A stretch of DNA of 35,492 bases, taken from contig JAPLCQ010000108.1 in assembly GCA_026392115.1 (NCBI GenBank), positions 1-35,492 on the forward strand, written 5' to 3'. Each line of letters opens with the position of its first letter. Position 1 is the first letter of the stretch. Both the position numbers and the translations under genes were made by a program. This document shows positions 23,827-31,638 of the stretch, one piece after another. Origin of the DNA: Armatimonadota bacterium (lineage in GTDB: Bacteria > Armatimonadota > Chthonomonadetes > Chthonomonadales > CAJBBX01). The notes beneath the pieces were generated by a model. It was not told the origin of the DNA. It ran no database searches and saw only the letters and a program-made list of their open reading frames with translations.

Positions 23827-24585
23827 ATGCGACACTGGCGGCTGATCGTCGATGGACCGGCCTCCGGCCACCGCAACATGGCGGCCGACGCCGCGCTGCT
23901 CTGGTCCGTTGAGTCCGGCGCGGCGCCGCCCACGGTCCGCGTGTACGAGTGGGACGGCTCGTGGCTCTCGCTGGGCCGGTTCCAAGCCACTGATCGAGGC
24001 ATTGATGTCGCCGAGTGCCGGCGGCTCGGCGTCCAGTTCGTGCGCAGGCCCACGGGCGGTCGTGGAGTGCTGCATGGGTCGGACCTGACGGCGACGTTCT
24101 GTCTGCCGTTCTCGGTACTGGGGGTTCGGGCGGCCAGCGTGGCGTCGTTGTACCGCTGGTGCAATGAAGCCCTGCTCAGTGGTCTTCGCGCCCTGACGCC
24201 GGTCGAGGTGGGTAGCGCGAGATACGCGGGCAGGGCAGGGGACTGCTTCGCTTCAGCCACCCCTGCCGATCTCTGGGCTGCGGGCGGTAAGCTACTGGGT
24301 AGCGCCCAGCGCCGTGGGCAGAGCGCCGCGCTGATCCAGATGTCGCTGCGGTGGCGGAAGCCCGACGTTGATCCCGCGGTCGTCTTCGTCGACGCCGCGC
24401 CTGCGAGCTATCCGGTGGCCGACGTGCCGCGCGGCGACATCGTGCGGCGTCTGCTGGACGGCATCGAAACGGCGTCAGGCATGCCACTGGAACAAGGGGG
24501 CATGACCGGTGAAGAGCAGGCTTGGGCCGACGCTGAAGAGGCCAGGGGCGCCTTTGACGTCGATGCGCCGAGGGAGCCGGTTTGA
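23827..24585 (+). CDS. LipM-like octanoyl/lipoyl transferase (biotin/lipoate ligase fold)
   Basis: 252 residues. It belongs to the biotin/lipoate protein ligase fold: RRPTGGRGVLHGSDLTATF (73-91) is the acyl-binding loop and GGKLLGSAQRR (153-163) holds the active-site lysine (Lys155). Cys140 in AGDCF lies at the place of the catalytic cysteine of Bacillus LipM, so octanoyl transfer is more likely than ATP-dependent LplA ligation (family knowledge plus position). The natural target would be Lys63 of the GcvH encoded in the same array. The ATG at 23827 is preferred; it lies 14 bases after the gcvPB stop. An in-frame GTG at 23791 would overlap gcvPB. The -35 of the next promoter overlaps the last codons. 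Confidence 0.82.
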   Translation: MRHWRLIVDGPASGHRNMAADAALLWSVESGAAPPTVRVYEWDGSWLSLGRFQATDRGIDVAECRRLGVQFVRRPTGGRGVLHGSDLTATFCLPFSVLGVRAASVASLYRWCNEALLSGLRALTPVEVGSARYAGRAGDCFASATPADLWAAGGKLLGSAQRRGQSAALIQMSLRWRKPDVDPAVVFVDAAPASYPVADVPRGDIVRRLLDGIETASGMPLEQGGMTGEEQAWADAEEARGAFDVDAPREPV

Positions 24586-24610
24586 CAGCGGCGCAGGACT
24601 GTGATATCAT
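24582..24610 (+). promoter_or_regulatory. Near-consensus sigma-70 promoter of the response regulator
   Basis: An exact TTGACA (24582-24587) and TATCAT (24605-24610, 5 of 6 matches) are separated by exactly 17 bases. Transcription should start near 24617, leaving an untranslated leader of about 80 bases before the ATG at 24697. The -35 overlaps the stop of the lipM-like gene. Confidence 0.8.
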
Positions 24611-24696
24611 CTGAAGGTGTGTCGTGAGCCGCTGTGGTTCATGGCCGGATTTATTCGCGCCTGTCCCGCGGGCGTTCGAAGGGAGATGCGACCAGT

Positions 24697-25101
24697 ATGG
24701 CAAAGAAGATTCTGGCCGTTGATGACGAGCGAGCCATCGTGCGCCTCGTCCAGGTCAACCTGGAGCGGGCAGGCTATGAGGTCGTCACAGCGTACGATGG
24801 CCGTGAGGCCCTGGAGAAGGTGGCGTCTGAGAGCCCGGACCTGATCGTCCTGGACGTCATGATGCCGTACATGGACGGGTTTGAGGTCCTCGAGACACTG
24901 AAGAAGAACCCCGAGACGCGCGACACTCCTGTCATCATGCTGACGGCGAAGGCGCAGGATGCCGACGTGTTCCGCGGCTGGCAGTCCGGCGTTGACTGCT
25001 ACCTCACAAAGCCCTTCAATCCCATGGAGTTGCTGGCCTTCGTGAAGCGCGTCTTCAAGTCGCTTGAGGACGACACGTCCGAGAAGCGGTTCCAACTGTA
25101 G
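24697..25101 (+). CDS. Single-domain response regulator (receiver domain)
   Basis: 134 residues made up of one receiver domain and a short basic C-terminal tail, with no DNA-binding domain. Acidic pair Asp9-Asp10, phosphoacceptor Asp53 in LIVLDVMMPYMDG, Thr83 in MLTAK and Lys105 in TKPF are all present, so phosphorylation chemistry should be intact. The ATG at 24697 is preferred (GGGAG 11 bases upstream). The C-terminal KRVFKSLEDDTSEKRFQL tail is short and not a known output module. CheY-like and motility or pilus regulators have this form. No histidine kinase is nearby, so the partner is unknown; the strong upstream promoter suggests high constitutive expression. Confidence 0.93.
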   Translation: MAKKILAVDDERAIVRLVQVNLERAGYEVVTAYDGREALEKVASESPDLIVLDVMMPYMDGFEVLETLKKNPETRDTPVIMLTAKAQDADVFRGWQSGVDCYLTKPFNPMELLAFVKRVFKSLEDDTSEKRFQL

Positions 25102-25118
25102 ATTCCCTGGAGGATTTC

Positions 25119-25316
25119 GTGAACGACAGCGTCCGACGACCGGTGGTGGTGGTGGGAGCGATCATGCTGGCGGCAGCGCTGGCGATTGGCGCGTATGCCT
25201 ACATCACGGCCGAATGGGAAGCCGCAGAGGATCCCGGTCGACGCAAGGTTGAGGATCTCCTCAGCGACTGCCATGCGAAGATGGAGGGTCTCCAGCGGAG
25301 CTTGGACCAGGCCTGA
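25119..25316 (+). CDS. Small single-pass membrane protein, function unknown
   Basis: 65 residues. Translation starts from GTG with a strong GGAGG 5 bases upstream, 17 bases after the response regulator stop. Residues about 8-29 are a hydrophobic helix preceded by Arg-Arg, so the N-terminus is likely cytoplasmic. The following 35 residues are charged and helical (AEWEAAEDPGRRKVEDLLSD and on), with a Cys in SDCHAKM. No family is recognised. It is co-transcribed with the receiver-domain protein and could be a partner, but this is only positional. A strong hairpin follows at 25351-25388. Confidence 0.7.
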   Translation: MNDSVRRPVVVVGAIMLAAALAIGAYAYITAEWEAAEDPGRRKVEDLLSDCHAKMEGLQRSLDQA

Positions 25317-25350
25317 GGGGTAAGCGCCGGTTGCGGCCATGGTTGCACGA

Positions 25351-25388
25351 GAAGGAGGGTCCATCGCCTGTGCGAGGGACCCTCCTTC
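25351..25388. terminator. 12-bp stem hairpin between convergent operons
   Basis: GAAGGAGGGTCC (25351-25362) pairs perfectly with GGACCCTCCTTC (25377-25388) around a 14-base loop. It lies in the 180-base space between the convergent small membrane protein and DUF151 genes. No U-run follows on either strand, so it is not a canonical intrinsic terminator. It could protect 3' ends or act with Rho. Confidence 0.6.
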
Positions 25389-25495
25389 ACTGCGTGTGAC
25401 ACCATTTCAGGTCGCCGCTCGGGCTGTACCGGTAGCCTGTCGCAACGTCCGATAATGCCCGTTATGTGGAATCGCCGGGGGAGTGCCGTGTACCC

Positions 25496-26014
25496 TCAGG
25501 TCTGCTTGGAGGCTGCCTCCAGCACGTTCTCCGCGATATAGATCGGCGCACCCGCACGCACCGCCAGCGCGATGGCGTCGCTGGGTCGGCAGTCGATGTC
25601 GCTTTCGACGCCGTCCTGAAGCACGGTGACCTTGGCGTAGAACGTCTCCTGCCAGATGTCATCCACATAGATGCGGACCACCCGGGCGCCCAGATGCTCG
25701 ATGACGCGGCGCAGCAGGTCGTGCGTGGCAGGCCGATCGCTGGGCTTGGTGTCCCCGGAGGCAATGGCATAGGCCTCGAACTCACCGATCCAGATCGGGA
25801 CCCGCCTGCCGTGCTTGTCTTCGAGCAGGACGAACGCCTTGCCGGGTCCGGCGCCCGTGCGTCTCTGTTCGAAGACCCCCACCACGTGGGCCTCACGCAG
25901 GACGACCTTGCGGCGCCGCGTCTCGTCAGCCTCTTCAGGGATGGCTGGTTCGCCGTGCAGATCGGCGGGATCGCCGTCCCATTCGCCGAACAGGTCTCGC
26001 AGATCGTGCCCCAT
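25496..26014 (-). CDS. Bifunctional nuclease family protein (DUF151/BFN)
   Basis: 172 residues. The central part carries the DUF151 pattern: VPIWIGEFEAYAIASG, RPATHDLLRRVIEHLGARVVRIYVDDIWQETFYAKVTV and the terminal IDCRPSDAIALAVRAGAPIYIAENVLEAA. Plant BFN proteins were reported to have RNase/DNase activity; the bacterial role is unclear. The first 40 residues are acidic and variable. The ATG at 26014 is the only ATG before the conserved part. It is 30 bases after the rho stop and ends the guaA-hpt-rho unit, consistent with an RNA-related role, though that is an inference. Confidence 0.9.
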   Translation of the reverse strand: MGHDLRDLFGEWDGDPADLHGEPAIPEEADETRRRKVVLREAHVVGVFEQRRTGAGPGKAFVLLEDKHGRRVPIWIGEFEAYAIASGDTKPSDRPATHDLLRRVIEHLGARVVRIYVDDIWQETFYAKVTVLQDGVESDIDCRPSDAIALAVRAGAPIYIAENVLEAASKQT

Positions 26015-26044
26015 GGTACGCGCGCCGCTCAGGCCCTTGCGGGC

Positions 26045-27547
26045 CTAGCTGGATTCTCCGCTCTTCATAGTCCTATCAACGACTTTGAAGAACTCTTTAT
26101 TGGACTTAGTGTGCCTGAGGCGGTCGATCAGCAGTTCTGTCGCCTCGGGACCCGATAGCCCGGAAAGCAGGCGTCGCAACTGCGTCAGGCGCTTCAAGGT
26201 CTCTTCATCATAGAGCAACTCGTCATGGCGCGTACCGGACTTCACGATGTCCACCGCCGGGAAGATGCGACGGTCGGCAAGATTGCGGTCCAGGTCGAGC
26301 TCCATGTTGCCCGTTCCCTTAAACTCCTCGAAGATATGGTCATCCATGCGGCTGCCTGTTTCGATGAGCGCAGTGGCCAGAATGGTCAGGCTACCGCCCT
26401 CCTCGATGTTCCGCGCCGCGCCAAAGAATCGCTTCGGGCGGTAGAGCGCCGCGGGATCCAGTCCGCCGGACAGCGTGCGGCCGCTGGGGTTCACCGTGAG
26501 GTTGGAGGCGCGCGTGTAGCGGGTCAGGCTGTCCATCAGGACGACGACGTCCTTCCCCGCCTCAACCAGACGCTTGGCCTGCTCCAGAACCATCTCGGCC
26601 ACGCGCATGTGGTTCTCGGGCGTCTCGTCGAACGTGGAGCTGATCACCTCGCCGCGAACCGACCGCCGGATGTCGGTGACCTCTTCGGGCCGCTCGTCGA
26701 TGAGCAGCACCAGAAGCACCATGTCGGGATGGTTGAGCGCCACAGCGTTGGCGATGGTCTTCAGCAGGGTCGTCTTGCCCGCCTTGGGCGGTGCCACGAT
26801 GGTACCGCGCTGCCCCTTGCCGATGGGCGCGATGATGTCGATGAAGCGGCCGGCGATCTCGTCGGCCGTCGTCTCCAGGATGATGCGCTCGTCCGGGTAG
26901 ATGGGTGTCAGGTCGTCGAAGGACTTGCGTGACCGAGCCACGTCCGGGTCGAGCGCATTGATCTGCTCCACGCGCAGTAGCCCGAAGTACTTCTCGGACT
27001 CCTTGGGCGGCCGCACCTGCCCGCTGATGAGGTCGCCGGTCTTCAGCCCGAAGCGCTTGATCTGCGTCTGCGAGACGTAGATGTCCTCGGCGTTTGGCGC
27101 GAAGTTGCTGCGACGCAGGAAGCCCCAACCATCGGACAGGATCTCCAGGACGCCCTGCGCGAACAGGGCGCCGTTGCGCGCCACCTGCGTCTCGATGATC
27201 CGCCGGATGACGTCATCGCGACGCCCGGTGAGTTCGCCCACGTAGCCGATCTCACGGGCCAGCGACTGCAGATCCTCGACCGCCTTGCCGTCCAGCTCGG
27301 CCAGATAGATCGGATGGTCGTCGGGGTCCGGTGGGCGGACGACAGGCTCTGGGCGCGCCGCGGGTGTCGGCCTGGCCCCGCGGCGAATCTTGGCGGCGGG
27401 TGCGCGAACGGGACGGGACGCCGGAGCGCGCCTCTCGCCGCGCATGGAGCCTGCCGGCAGTTCGGCAGGCGGGCCCGGAAGCTCGGGCGGGGGCGGCGGG
27501 CTCATGGGGGTGTCGAAGACACCGTTCTCGTTAGTTTCTGGGTACAT
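26045..27547 (-). CDS. rho: Transcription termination factor Rho
   Basis: About 500 residues. Rho is a hexameric RNA-driven helicase that ends transcription at rut sites. After a disordered Pro/Arg-rich N-terminus (about residues 15-75) come the Rho_N region ([15 protein letters not shown]), the RNA-binding cold-shock-like fold ([40 protein letters not shown]), Walker [10 protein letters not shown] (252-260), [24 protein letters not shown] and the R-loop/Q-loop region to GTGNMELDL. The start is uncertain: ATG at 27547 overlaps the hpt stop by 17 bases; ATG at 27505 follows a small hairpin (GGTGTC-TTC-GACACC); neither has a clear Shine-Dalgarno. It may be translated by coupling to hpt. The Pro/Arg-rich extension resembles those of high-GC bacteria. 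Confidence 0.95.
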   Translation of the reverse strand: MYPETNENGVFDTPMSPPPPPELPGPPAELPAGSMRGERRAPASRPVRAPAAKIRRGARPTPAARPEPVVRPPDPDDHPIYLAELDGKAVEDLQSLAREIGYVGELTGRRDDVIRRIIETQVARNGALFAQGVLEILSDGWGFLRRSNFAPNAEDIYVSQTQIKRFGLKTGDLISGQVRPPKESEKYFGLLRVEQINALDPDVARSRKSFDDLTPIYPDERIILETTADEIAGRFIDIIAPIGKGQRGTIVAPPKAGKTTLLKTIANAVALNHPDMVLLVLLIDERPEEVTDIRRSVRGEVISSTFDETPENHMRVAEMVLEQAKRLVEAGKDVVVLMDSLTRYTRASNLTVNPSGRTLSGGLDPAALYRPKRFFGAARNIEEGGSLTILATALIETGSRMDDHIFEEFKGTGNMELDLDRNLADRRIFPAVDIVKSGTRHDELLYDEETLKRLTQLRRLLSGLSGPEATELLIDRLRHTKSNKEFFKVVDRTMKSGESS

Positions 27548-28055
27548 AGGCGATGTGCGGCAGGCCTCTATACCTGCCATTCAGATCCAATCCATATCCG
27601 TAGACGTAGTGATCATCGATAGTGAACCCGCAGAAGTGAACATTCACGGGCTCGCAGCGCCGAGACGGCTTGTCCAGCAACGTGCAGATTGCGATGGATG
27701 CCGCACCGGCATCCTGTAGGTGCTCCAGCAAGCGGCACATGGTGCGACCGGTGTCGACGATGTCCTCAACGACCAGGACATGCCTGCCGCTGAGGTCTGT
27801 CTGAACGGTGGCGGGAATCCTTACCTCGCCAGTCGAGCTGCAATCACGGTAGGAAGAGGCCCGCACGAAGTCGATCTCATGCTCGACAGTCAGGACCCGG
27901 ACCAGATCGGCAACGAACAGGGCGGCTCCGGTGAGCACTCCGACGACCAGCAACACCTGGCCCTGGTAGCGCTCGCTGATCTCGGCGCCCAACTCCGTAA
28001 CGCGTATCCGAATCTGGTCGGGGGTCAGCAGTACCGGATCGGTCTCGCCGGCGAT
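27531..28055 (-). CDS. hpt: Hypoxanthine phosphoribosyltransferase, apparent AUC start
   Basis: The product makes IMP or GMP from hypoxanthine or guanine and PRPP (purine salvage). The PRPP loop is VLVVEDIVDTGRTM; LLVVGVLTGAALFVADL and [31 protein letters not shown] are standard. A TTG at 27992 would give 153 residues but would remove the conserved N-terminus. Upstream, the same frame encodes VLLTPDQIRIRVTELGAEIS, which is clearly family sequence. No ATG or GTG is in frame. The best start is ATC at 28055: GGGAG lies 7 bases upstream, it is 4 bases after the guaA stop, and it gives about 174 residues, the usual length. CTG codons at 28031 and 28028 lack a Shine-Dalgarno. The start is thus inferred; the gene identity is sure. 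Confidence 0.9.
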   Translation of the reverse strand: MAGETDPVLLTPDQIRIRVTELGAEISERYQGQVLLVVGVLTGAALFVADLVRVLTVEHEIDFVRASSYRDCSSTGEVRIPATVQTDLSGRHVLVVEDIVDTGRTMCRLLEHLQDAGAASIAICTLLDKPSRRCEPVNVHFCGFTIDDHYVYGYGLDLNGRYRGLPHIAYVPRN

Positions 28056-28059
28056 GGCC

Positions 28060-29601
28060 CTACTCCCACTCGATGGTTGCCGGCGGCTTGCTGCTGATAT
28101 CGTACACCACGCGGTTCACGCCCGGAACCTCGTTGACGATGCGGCTGCTCACACGTTCCAGCACGTCGTACGGAATGCGCGACCAGTGCGCAGTCATGGC
28201 GTCGTCGCTACTGACGGCCCGCAGGATGACGGGATGCGAGTAGGTCCGCGCGTCGCCCATCACGCCCACGCTGCGAATGTCGCACGCCAGCGCGGCATAC
28301 GCCTGCCATATCTCGCGATACAGACCGGCCGACCGAATCTCTTCGATGAAGATGGCATCGGCCTGCTGCAGGGTCGCAACACGCTCCGCCGTCGCCTCGC
28401 CCAGGATTCGAATGGCGAGCCCCGGGCCCGGGAACGGATGGCGCCATACGATGCTCGCCGGCAGGCCCAACTCCGCGGCCACCGCGCGCACTTCGTCCTT
28501 GAAGAGGTAGCGGAGCGGCTCCACCACCTTCAGCCACATATCTTCTGGCAAGCCGCCCACATTGTGGTGGGTCTTGATCGTCGCCGCCGTCTTGGTTCCG
28601 CTCTCGATCACATCCGGATAGAGCGTGCCCTGGGCGAGGAACAGCGCGCCTTCGACCGCACCGGCATGTTCCTCAAAGACGCGAACGAACTCCTCACCGA
28701 TCGCCTTGCGCTTTGCCTCCGGATCGGTCACACCGGCCAGCTTGCTCAGGAAACGGTCGCGAGCGTCGACCGAGATCAACCGAATGCCCAGCGCGGCCGC
28801 GAAGTCCTGACGGACCTCGTCGGCCTCATGAGCACGCAGCAGGCCATGGTCGACGAAGATGCACGTGAGTTGGTCGCCGATCGCCCGGTGGGCCAGCGCA
28901 GCCACCGTGCAGGAATCCACTCCGCCTGAGACGCCGCAGACGACCCCGGCATCGCCAACCTGCCGCCGAATGGCAGCCACACTCTCCTCAACGATCGAAC
29001 TGGCTGTCCAGAGCCCGGACGCCCTGCAGACGTCCCGGACAAACCGACGGAGCATCTCGGCGCCGAACGGCGTATGCGCCACCTCCGGATGAAACTGCAC
29101 GCCGTAGAAGCCGCGCGCCGGGTCCGCCATGGCTGCCACCGGCGTGGTGGCCGTCGTCGCCGCTACGCGGAAGCCAGGCGGCGGCTCCAGCACGGTGTCG
29201 CCGTGGCTCATCCAGCAGTCCTGCTGTGCCCCAAGGCCGTGGAGCAACGCACCCGGCTCACATATATCCAGAACCGCCGGACCGTACTCGCGGTTGTCGG
29301 CCGGGCGCACCCGACCGCCAAGCTGCAGGGCCATCAGCTGGTGGCCGTAGCAGATGCCCAGGATGGGGCATCCCAGCCCGTATACACCCTCGTCCACACA
29401 AGGAGCGCCGTCCATGTATACGCTGTTCGGGCCACCCGAGAAGATGATGCCGACCGGATGCCGTGCCGCGATCTCCTCGACGGCGGTGTCATGCGGCAGT
29501 ATCTCACAGTACACGCTAGCCTCCCGGACGCGCCGGGCGATTAGCTGAGTGTACTGGGCGCCGAAGTCCAGGACTATGACGAGTTCGTCGGAAGGGTTCA
29601 C
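28060..29601 (-). CDS. guaA: GMP synthase (glutamine-hydrolysing)
   Basis: About 513 residues. It aminates XMP to GMP. The N-terminal class I amidotransferase has [18 protein letters not shown], nucleophile Cys in [13 protein letters not shown], and His-Glu in [12 protein letters not shown]. The ATP pyrophosphatase domain has the P-loop [15 protein letters not shown], and the C-terminal domain carries [23 protein letters not shown] and the conserved end KPPATIEWE. The start is not obvious. GTG at 29601 ([16 protein letters not shown]) matches the family N-terminus but has no Shine-Dalgarno. TTG at 29661 would add 20 residues and lie only about 9 bases after the predicted transcription start. 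It heads the guaA-hpt-rho-DUF151 unit. Confidence 0.95.
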   Translation of the reverse strand: MNPSDELVIVLDFGAQYTQLIARRVREASVYCEILPHDTAVEEIAARHPVGIIFSGGPNSVYMDGAPCVDEGVYGLGCPILGICYGHQLMALQLGGRVRPADNREYGPAVLDICEPGALLHGLGAQQDCWMSHGDTVLEPPPGFRVAATTATTPVAAMADPARGFYGVQFHPEVAHTPFGAEMLRRFVRDVCRASGLWTASSIVEESVAAIRRQVGDAGVVCGVSGGVDSCTVAALAHRAIGDQLTCIFVDHGLLRAHEADEVRQDFAAALGIRLISVDARDRFLSKLAGVTDPEAKRKAIGEEFVRVFEEHAGAVEGALFLAQGTLYPDVIESGTKTAATIKTHHNVGGLPEDMWLKVVEPLRYLFKDEVRAVAAELGLPASIVWRHPFPGPGLAIRILGEATAERVATLQQADAIFIEEIRSAGLYREIWQAYAALACDIRSVGVMGDARTYSHPVILRAVSSDDAMTAHWSRIPYDVLERVSSRIVNEVPGVNRVVYDISSKPPATIEWE

Positions 29602-29647
29602 GGGAGTGAAGGGTTCGTTGGAGACGCAGACCGGAGGCGACGCGAAC

Positions 29648-29659
29648 GAGCGGCCGCTC
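29648..29659. repeat. 12-bp palindrome in the guaA leader
   Basis: GAGCGGCCGCTC is a perfect palindrome that begins about 10 bases after the predicted guaA transcription start. It could be an operator or an RNA hairpin in the leader. A chance occurrence in GC-rich DNA is possible. Confidence 0.4.
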
Positions 29660-29676
29660 AAGAGAGGAACGTAGAG

Positions 29677-29705
29677 ATTATAGCTGTGGGTCGCACGATT
29701 GTCAA
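29677..29705 (-). promoter_or_regulatory. Exact-consensus sigma-70 promoter of guaA-hpt-rho
   Basis: On the minus strand TTGACA (29700-29705), a 17-base spacer and TATAAT (29677-29682) match the sigma-70 consensus at every position. Transcription should begin near 29670, about 69 bases before the GTG at 29601. The leader is too short for a purine riboswitch plus expression platform, and I see no such fold. Confidence 0.85.
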
Positions 29706-29784
29706 GAAGCCGCGTTGGCTTTTCGCGGCATTCGCCCCCGCGTCCCCTGCCCCGAGACCTTAGTGGGTAGAATGGGCGACTGCA

Positions 29785-30852
29785 ATGGCCGATCACCTCC
29801 CCGAACCACATCCGCGTCCCATCAAGACGGCCATCACCGGCGCCGTGGCCGCCTACCGGGATTTCGGCGCCGGCCTGGCCGCCGTGACCGACTACCAACT
29901 GGTAGGCCTGGTGGACCCCGCCCTGAGCGTGGCCAAGTCCTGGGCGCGCCAGGTGGGCCGCCCCGTGGTACGCGCGAGCTTGGTGGAACTACTGGCGGAC
30001 GTGGACGCCTCGGCCGTCATGATCTGGTCCGACGAGGCAGCCCGCGGCGACGAAATGCTCCTGTCGCTCGACCAGGGGCTGCACGTTCTGGTCAAGGCTC
30101 CGCTGTTTCTCGACCTGCCACACCTGCGCGAAGTCGTCTCGTTGGCCAGGCACCGCAGCGCAGCCCTCATGCCGGGGTGCCTGCGCACTGCCGATCCCGC
30201 TTTGGCCGCAACCGCACGCGCATGCTCCGCCGGTTCTGTAGGAGCCGCCACGCATGTCCGCGCTGAATGGACCGTGCCGCGGAACCACGACGAGCCAGGC
30301 GAAGCGGAATGGTACGACCTGCTGGCGGAGTTCGTGCTCTGTTCGGTGCGGCTGTGCAGCGCCGCGTTGGGCCCGGCGGTCAGCCTGAATGCCGATATGG
30401 ATGAGGACCACCCTCCGGGCTCTGCGCCGCGCATCGCCAACATCGTGGTGCAGCATGACCATGGCCGGGCGGTGCTGCATCTCTCCCATCAGAGGCGCGC
30501 AGTTCCCGTCGAGCAGTACTTCGTCCACGGCGATGAGGGCGTCCTGCACTGCCTGGCGGCGGAGGGACGCGGGGCCGGCCTACCGCACGGTCGCATCACG
30601 CTGACCCGCGCAGGCTCGTCCGCTCCGCCGGTGGCGGTAGGCGGCAACCTGGGGCGCCAGACCGCCGCCGATGCGTTGCTCATCGCCTTTGCATCGGCCG
30701 TTCGAGGCGGCCCCTCGCCCCTCCCCGACATGGAGGCCCTGCTGGCCGCCTACGAGTTCGTGGAGGCCGCCGCGGTCTCATCTCGCGAGCGCGTCAGGAT
30801 GCCGGCGCCGCAGTCGTTACCGCTGTCCGCCACTCCGGATGCGCCACGGTGA
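29785..30852 (+). CDS. Degenerate Gfo/Idh/MocA-like oxidoreductase-fold protein
   Basis: 355 residues. The layout follows the Gfo/Idh/MocA family: an N-terminal Rossmann part ([22 protein letters not shown], then [47 protein letters not shown]) and a C-terminal alpha/beta part with the final helix of the type [21 protein letters not shown]. The nucleotide-binding glycine motif is degraded: the first strand reads [14 protein letters not shown] instead of G.G..G. The EKP triad appears as VKAP: the lysine is kept, the preceding Glu is Val, and an Ala separates Lys from Pro. Activity is therefore doubtful. The start is ATG 29785; a TAGAAT -10-like element at 29768-29773 suggests a nearly leaderless transcript. 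It is divergent from guaA, and the last 59 bases overlap the convergent phosphatase gene. Confidence 0.75.
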   Translation: MADHLPEPHPRPIKTAITGAVAAYRDFGAGLAAVTDYQLVGLVDPALSVAKSWARQVGRPVVRASLVELLADVDASAVMIWSDEAARGDEMLLSLDQGLHVLVKAPLFLDLPHLREVVSLARHRSAALMPGCLRTADPALAATARACSAGSVGAATHVRAEWTVPRNHDEPGEAEWYDLLAEFVLCSVRLCSAALGPAVSLNADMDEDHPPGSAPRIANIVVQHDHGRAVLHLSHQRRAVPVEQYFVHGDEGVLHCLAAEGRGAGLPHGRITLTRAGSSAPPVAVGGNLGRQTAADALLIAFASAVRGGPSPLPDMEALLAAYEFVEAAAVSSRERVRMPAPQSLPLSATPDAPR

Positions 30853-31612
30853 TGGTTTGCCTGATGTAGTCCAGCACATGGGGCAGACCCACCGCAAAGT
30901 GACGGAACGCCTGCTTGGCCTCGGGCAGGTCGGTGATGGTGAGCGAGCCGCCCTGCAGGTACTCCAGGCGACAGCCGACCTCATGGCAGAGGCACAGCAT
31001 CGCCGCCGTGTCGACGATATTCTCAGTGACGCCCAGCGTCCCCATCAGCGCCCCGGAGGCAGTGTAGGCCAGTTCGGCGGCGATGCTGCCCAGGCAGCGG
31101 ATGCGCGGAAGCACGCGGCGGGCCTCCAGCGTCTTGACGCTGTTGCTGCTGAAGCAGATCGTATCCTCGGGGCCGATCGGCCGGTTCGGGAAGCCGTGGA
31201 GGCGGCGCCCGTTGAGCCATGCGCCGCCGCCCAGTTCGCCCCAGAAGAGCTCCCGGGTTACTGGGAGATAGAAGACGCCCATCACCGGGACACCGTCGGC
31301 CAGCAGGCCCGCCGAGACGCCCCAATGCGGCAGACCGGCCACGAAGTTGGCCGTACCGTCGATAGGATCGCAGGCCCAGGTGCGGCCGTCGCCGGCCGAC
31401 TGGACCCCGTACTCCTCCCCCATGAACCCGATGCCGGGATCGAGGACCGAGAGCCTCTCCGATAAGAGCCGCTCGGTCTCCATATCGACTTCGGTGACAA
31501 CCGATGTATCGGCCTTGAACGTGGCGGTGGCATGGCCAGCCCTGGCCAGGGCGCGGTCCCCCGCCTCCACGACGATGGCCTTCACGGCCTCCAGGTCGGG
31601 CCTGTTCCCCAT
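30794..31612 (-). CDS. Inositol-monophosphatase-family phosphatase
   Basis: 272 residues. Mg-dependent phosphatase fold with metal-binding motifs GEE (65-67) and DPIDGTANF (82-90), Lys33 and Asp43 in the N-terminal part, and the C-terminal ENIVDTAAMLCLCHEVG, a variant of the W-D-x-A-A signature that keeps the Asp. Substrates in the family include inositol phosphate, histidinol phosphate, fructose-1,6-bisphosphate and PAP. Because hisH and hisA lie on the same strand about 3.4 kb upstream, histidinol-phosphatase (HisN) is worth testing; no direct residue evidence decides. ATG 31612 has AGGAG 8 bases upstream. The 3' end runs 59 bases into the convergent Gfo/Idh/MocA-like gene. Confidence 0.85.
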   Translation of the reverse strand: MGNRPDLEAVKAIVVEAGDRALARAGHATATFKADTSVVTEVDMETERLLSERLSVLDPGIGFMGEEYGVQSAGDGRTWACDPIDGTANFVAGLPHWGVSAGLLADGVPVMGVFYLPVTRELFWGELGGGAWLNGRRLHGFPNRPIGPEDTICFSSNSVKTLEARRVLPRIRCLGSIAAELAYTASGALMGTLGVTENIVDTAAMLCLCHEVGCRLEYLQGGSLTITDLPEAKQAFRHFAVGLPHVLDYIRQTITVAHPEWRTAVTTAAPAS

Positions 31613-31638
31613 CCGGTTATCTCCTGGCGCGTTCCACC

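Noticed and set aside
29601-29705. Purine riboswitch in the guaA leader
   Set aside because: The leader is about 69 bases and contains no three-way-junction layout; only a 12-base palindrome is seen.
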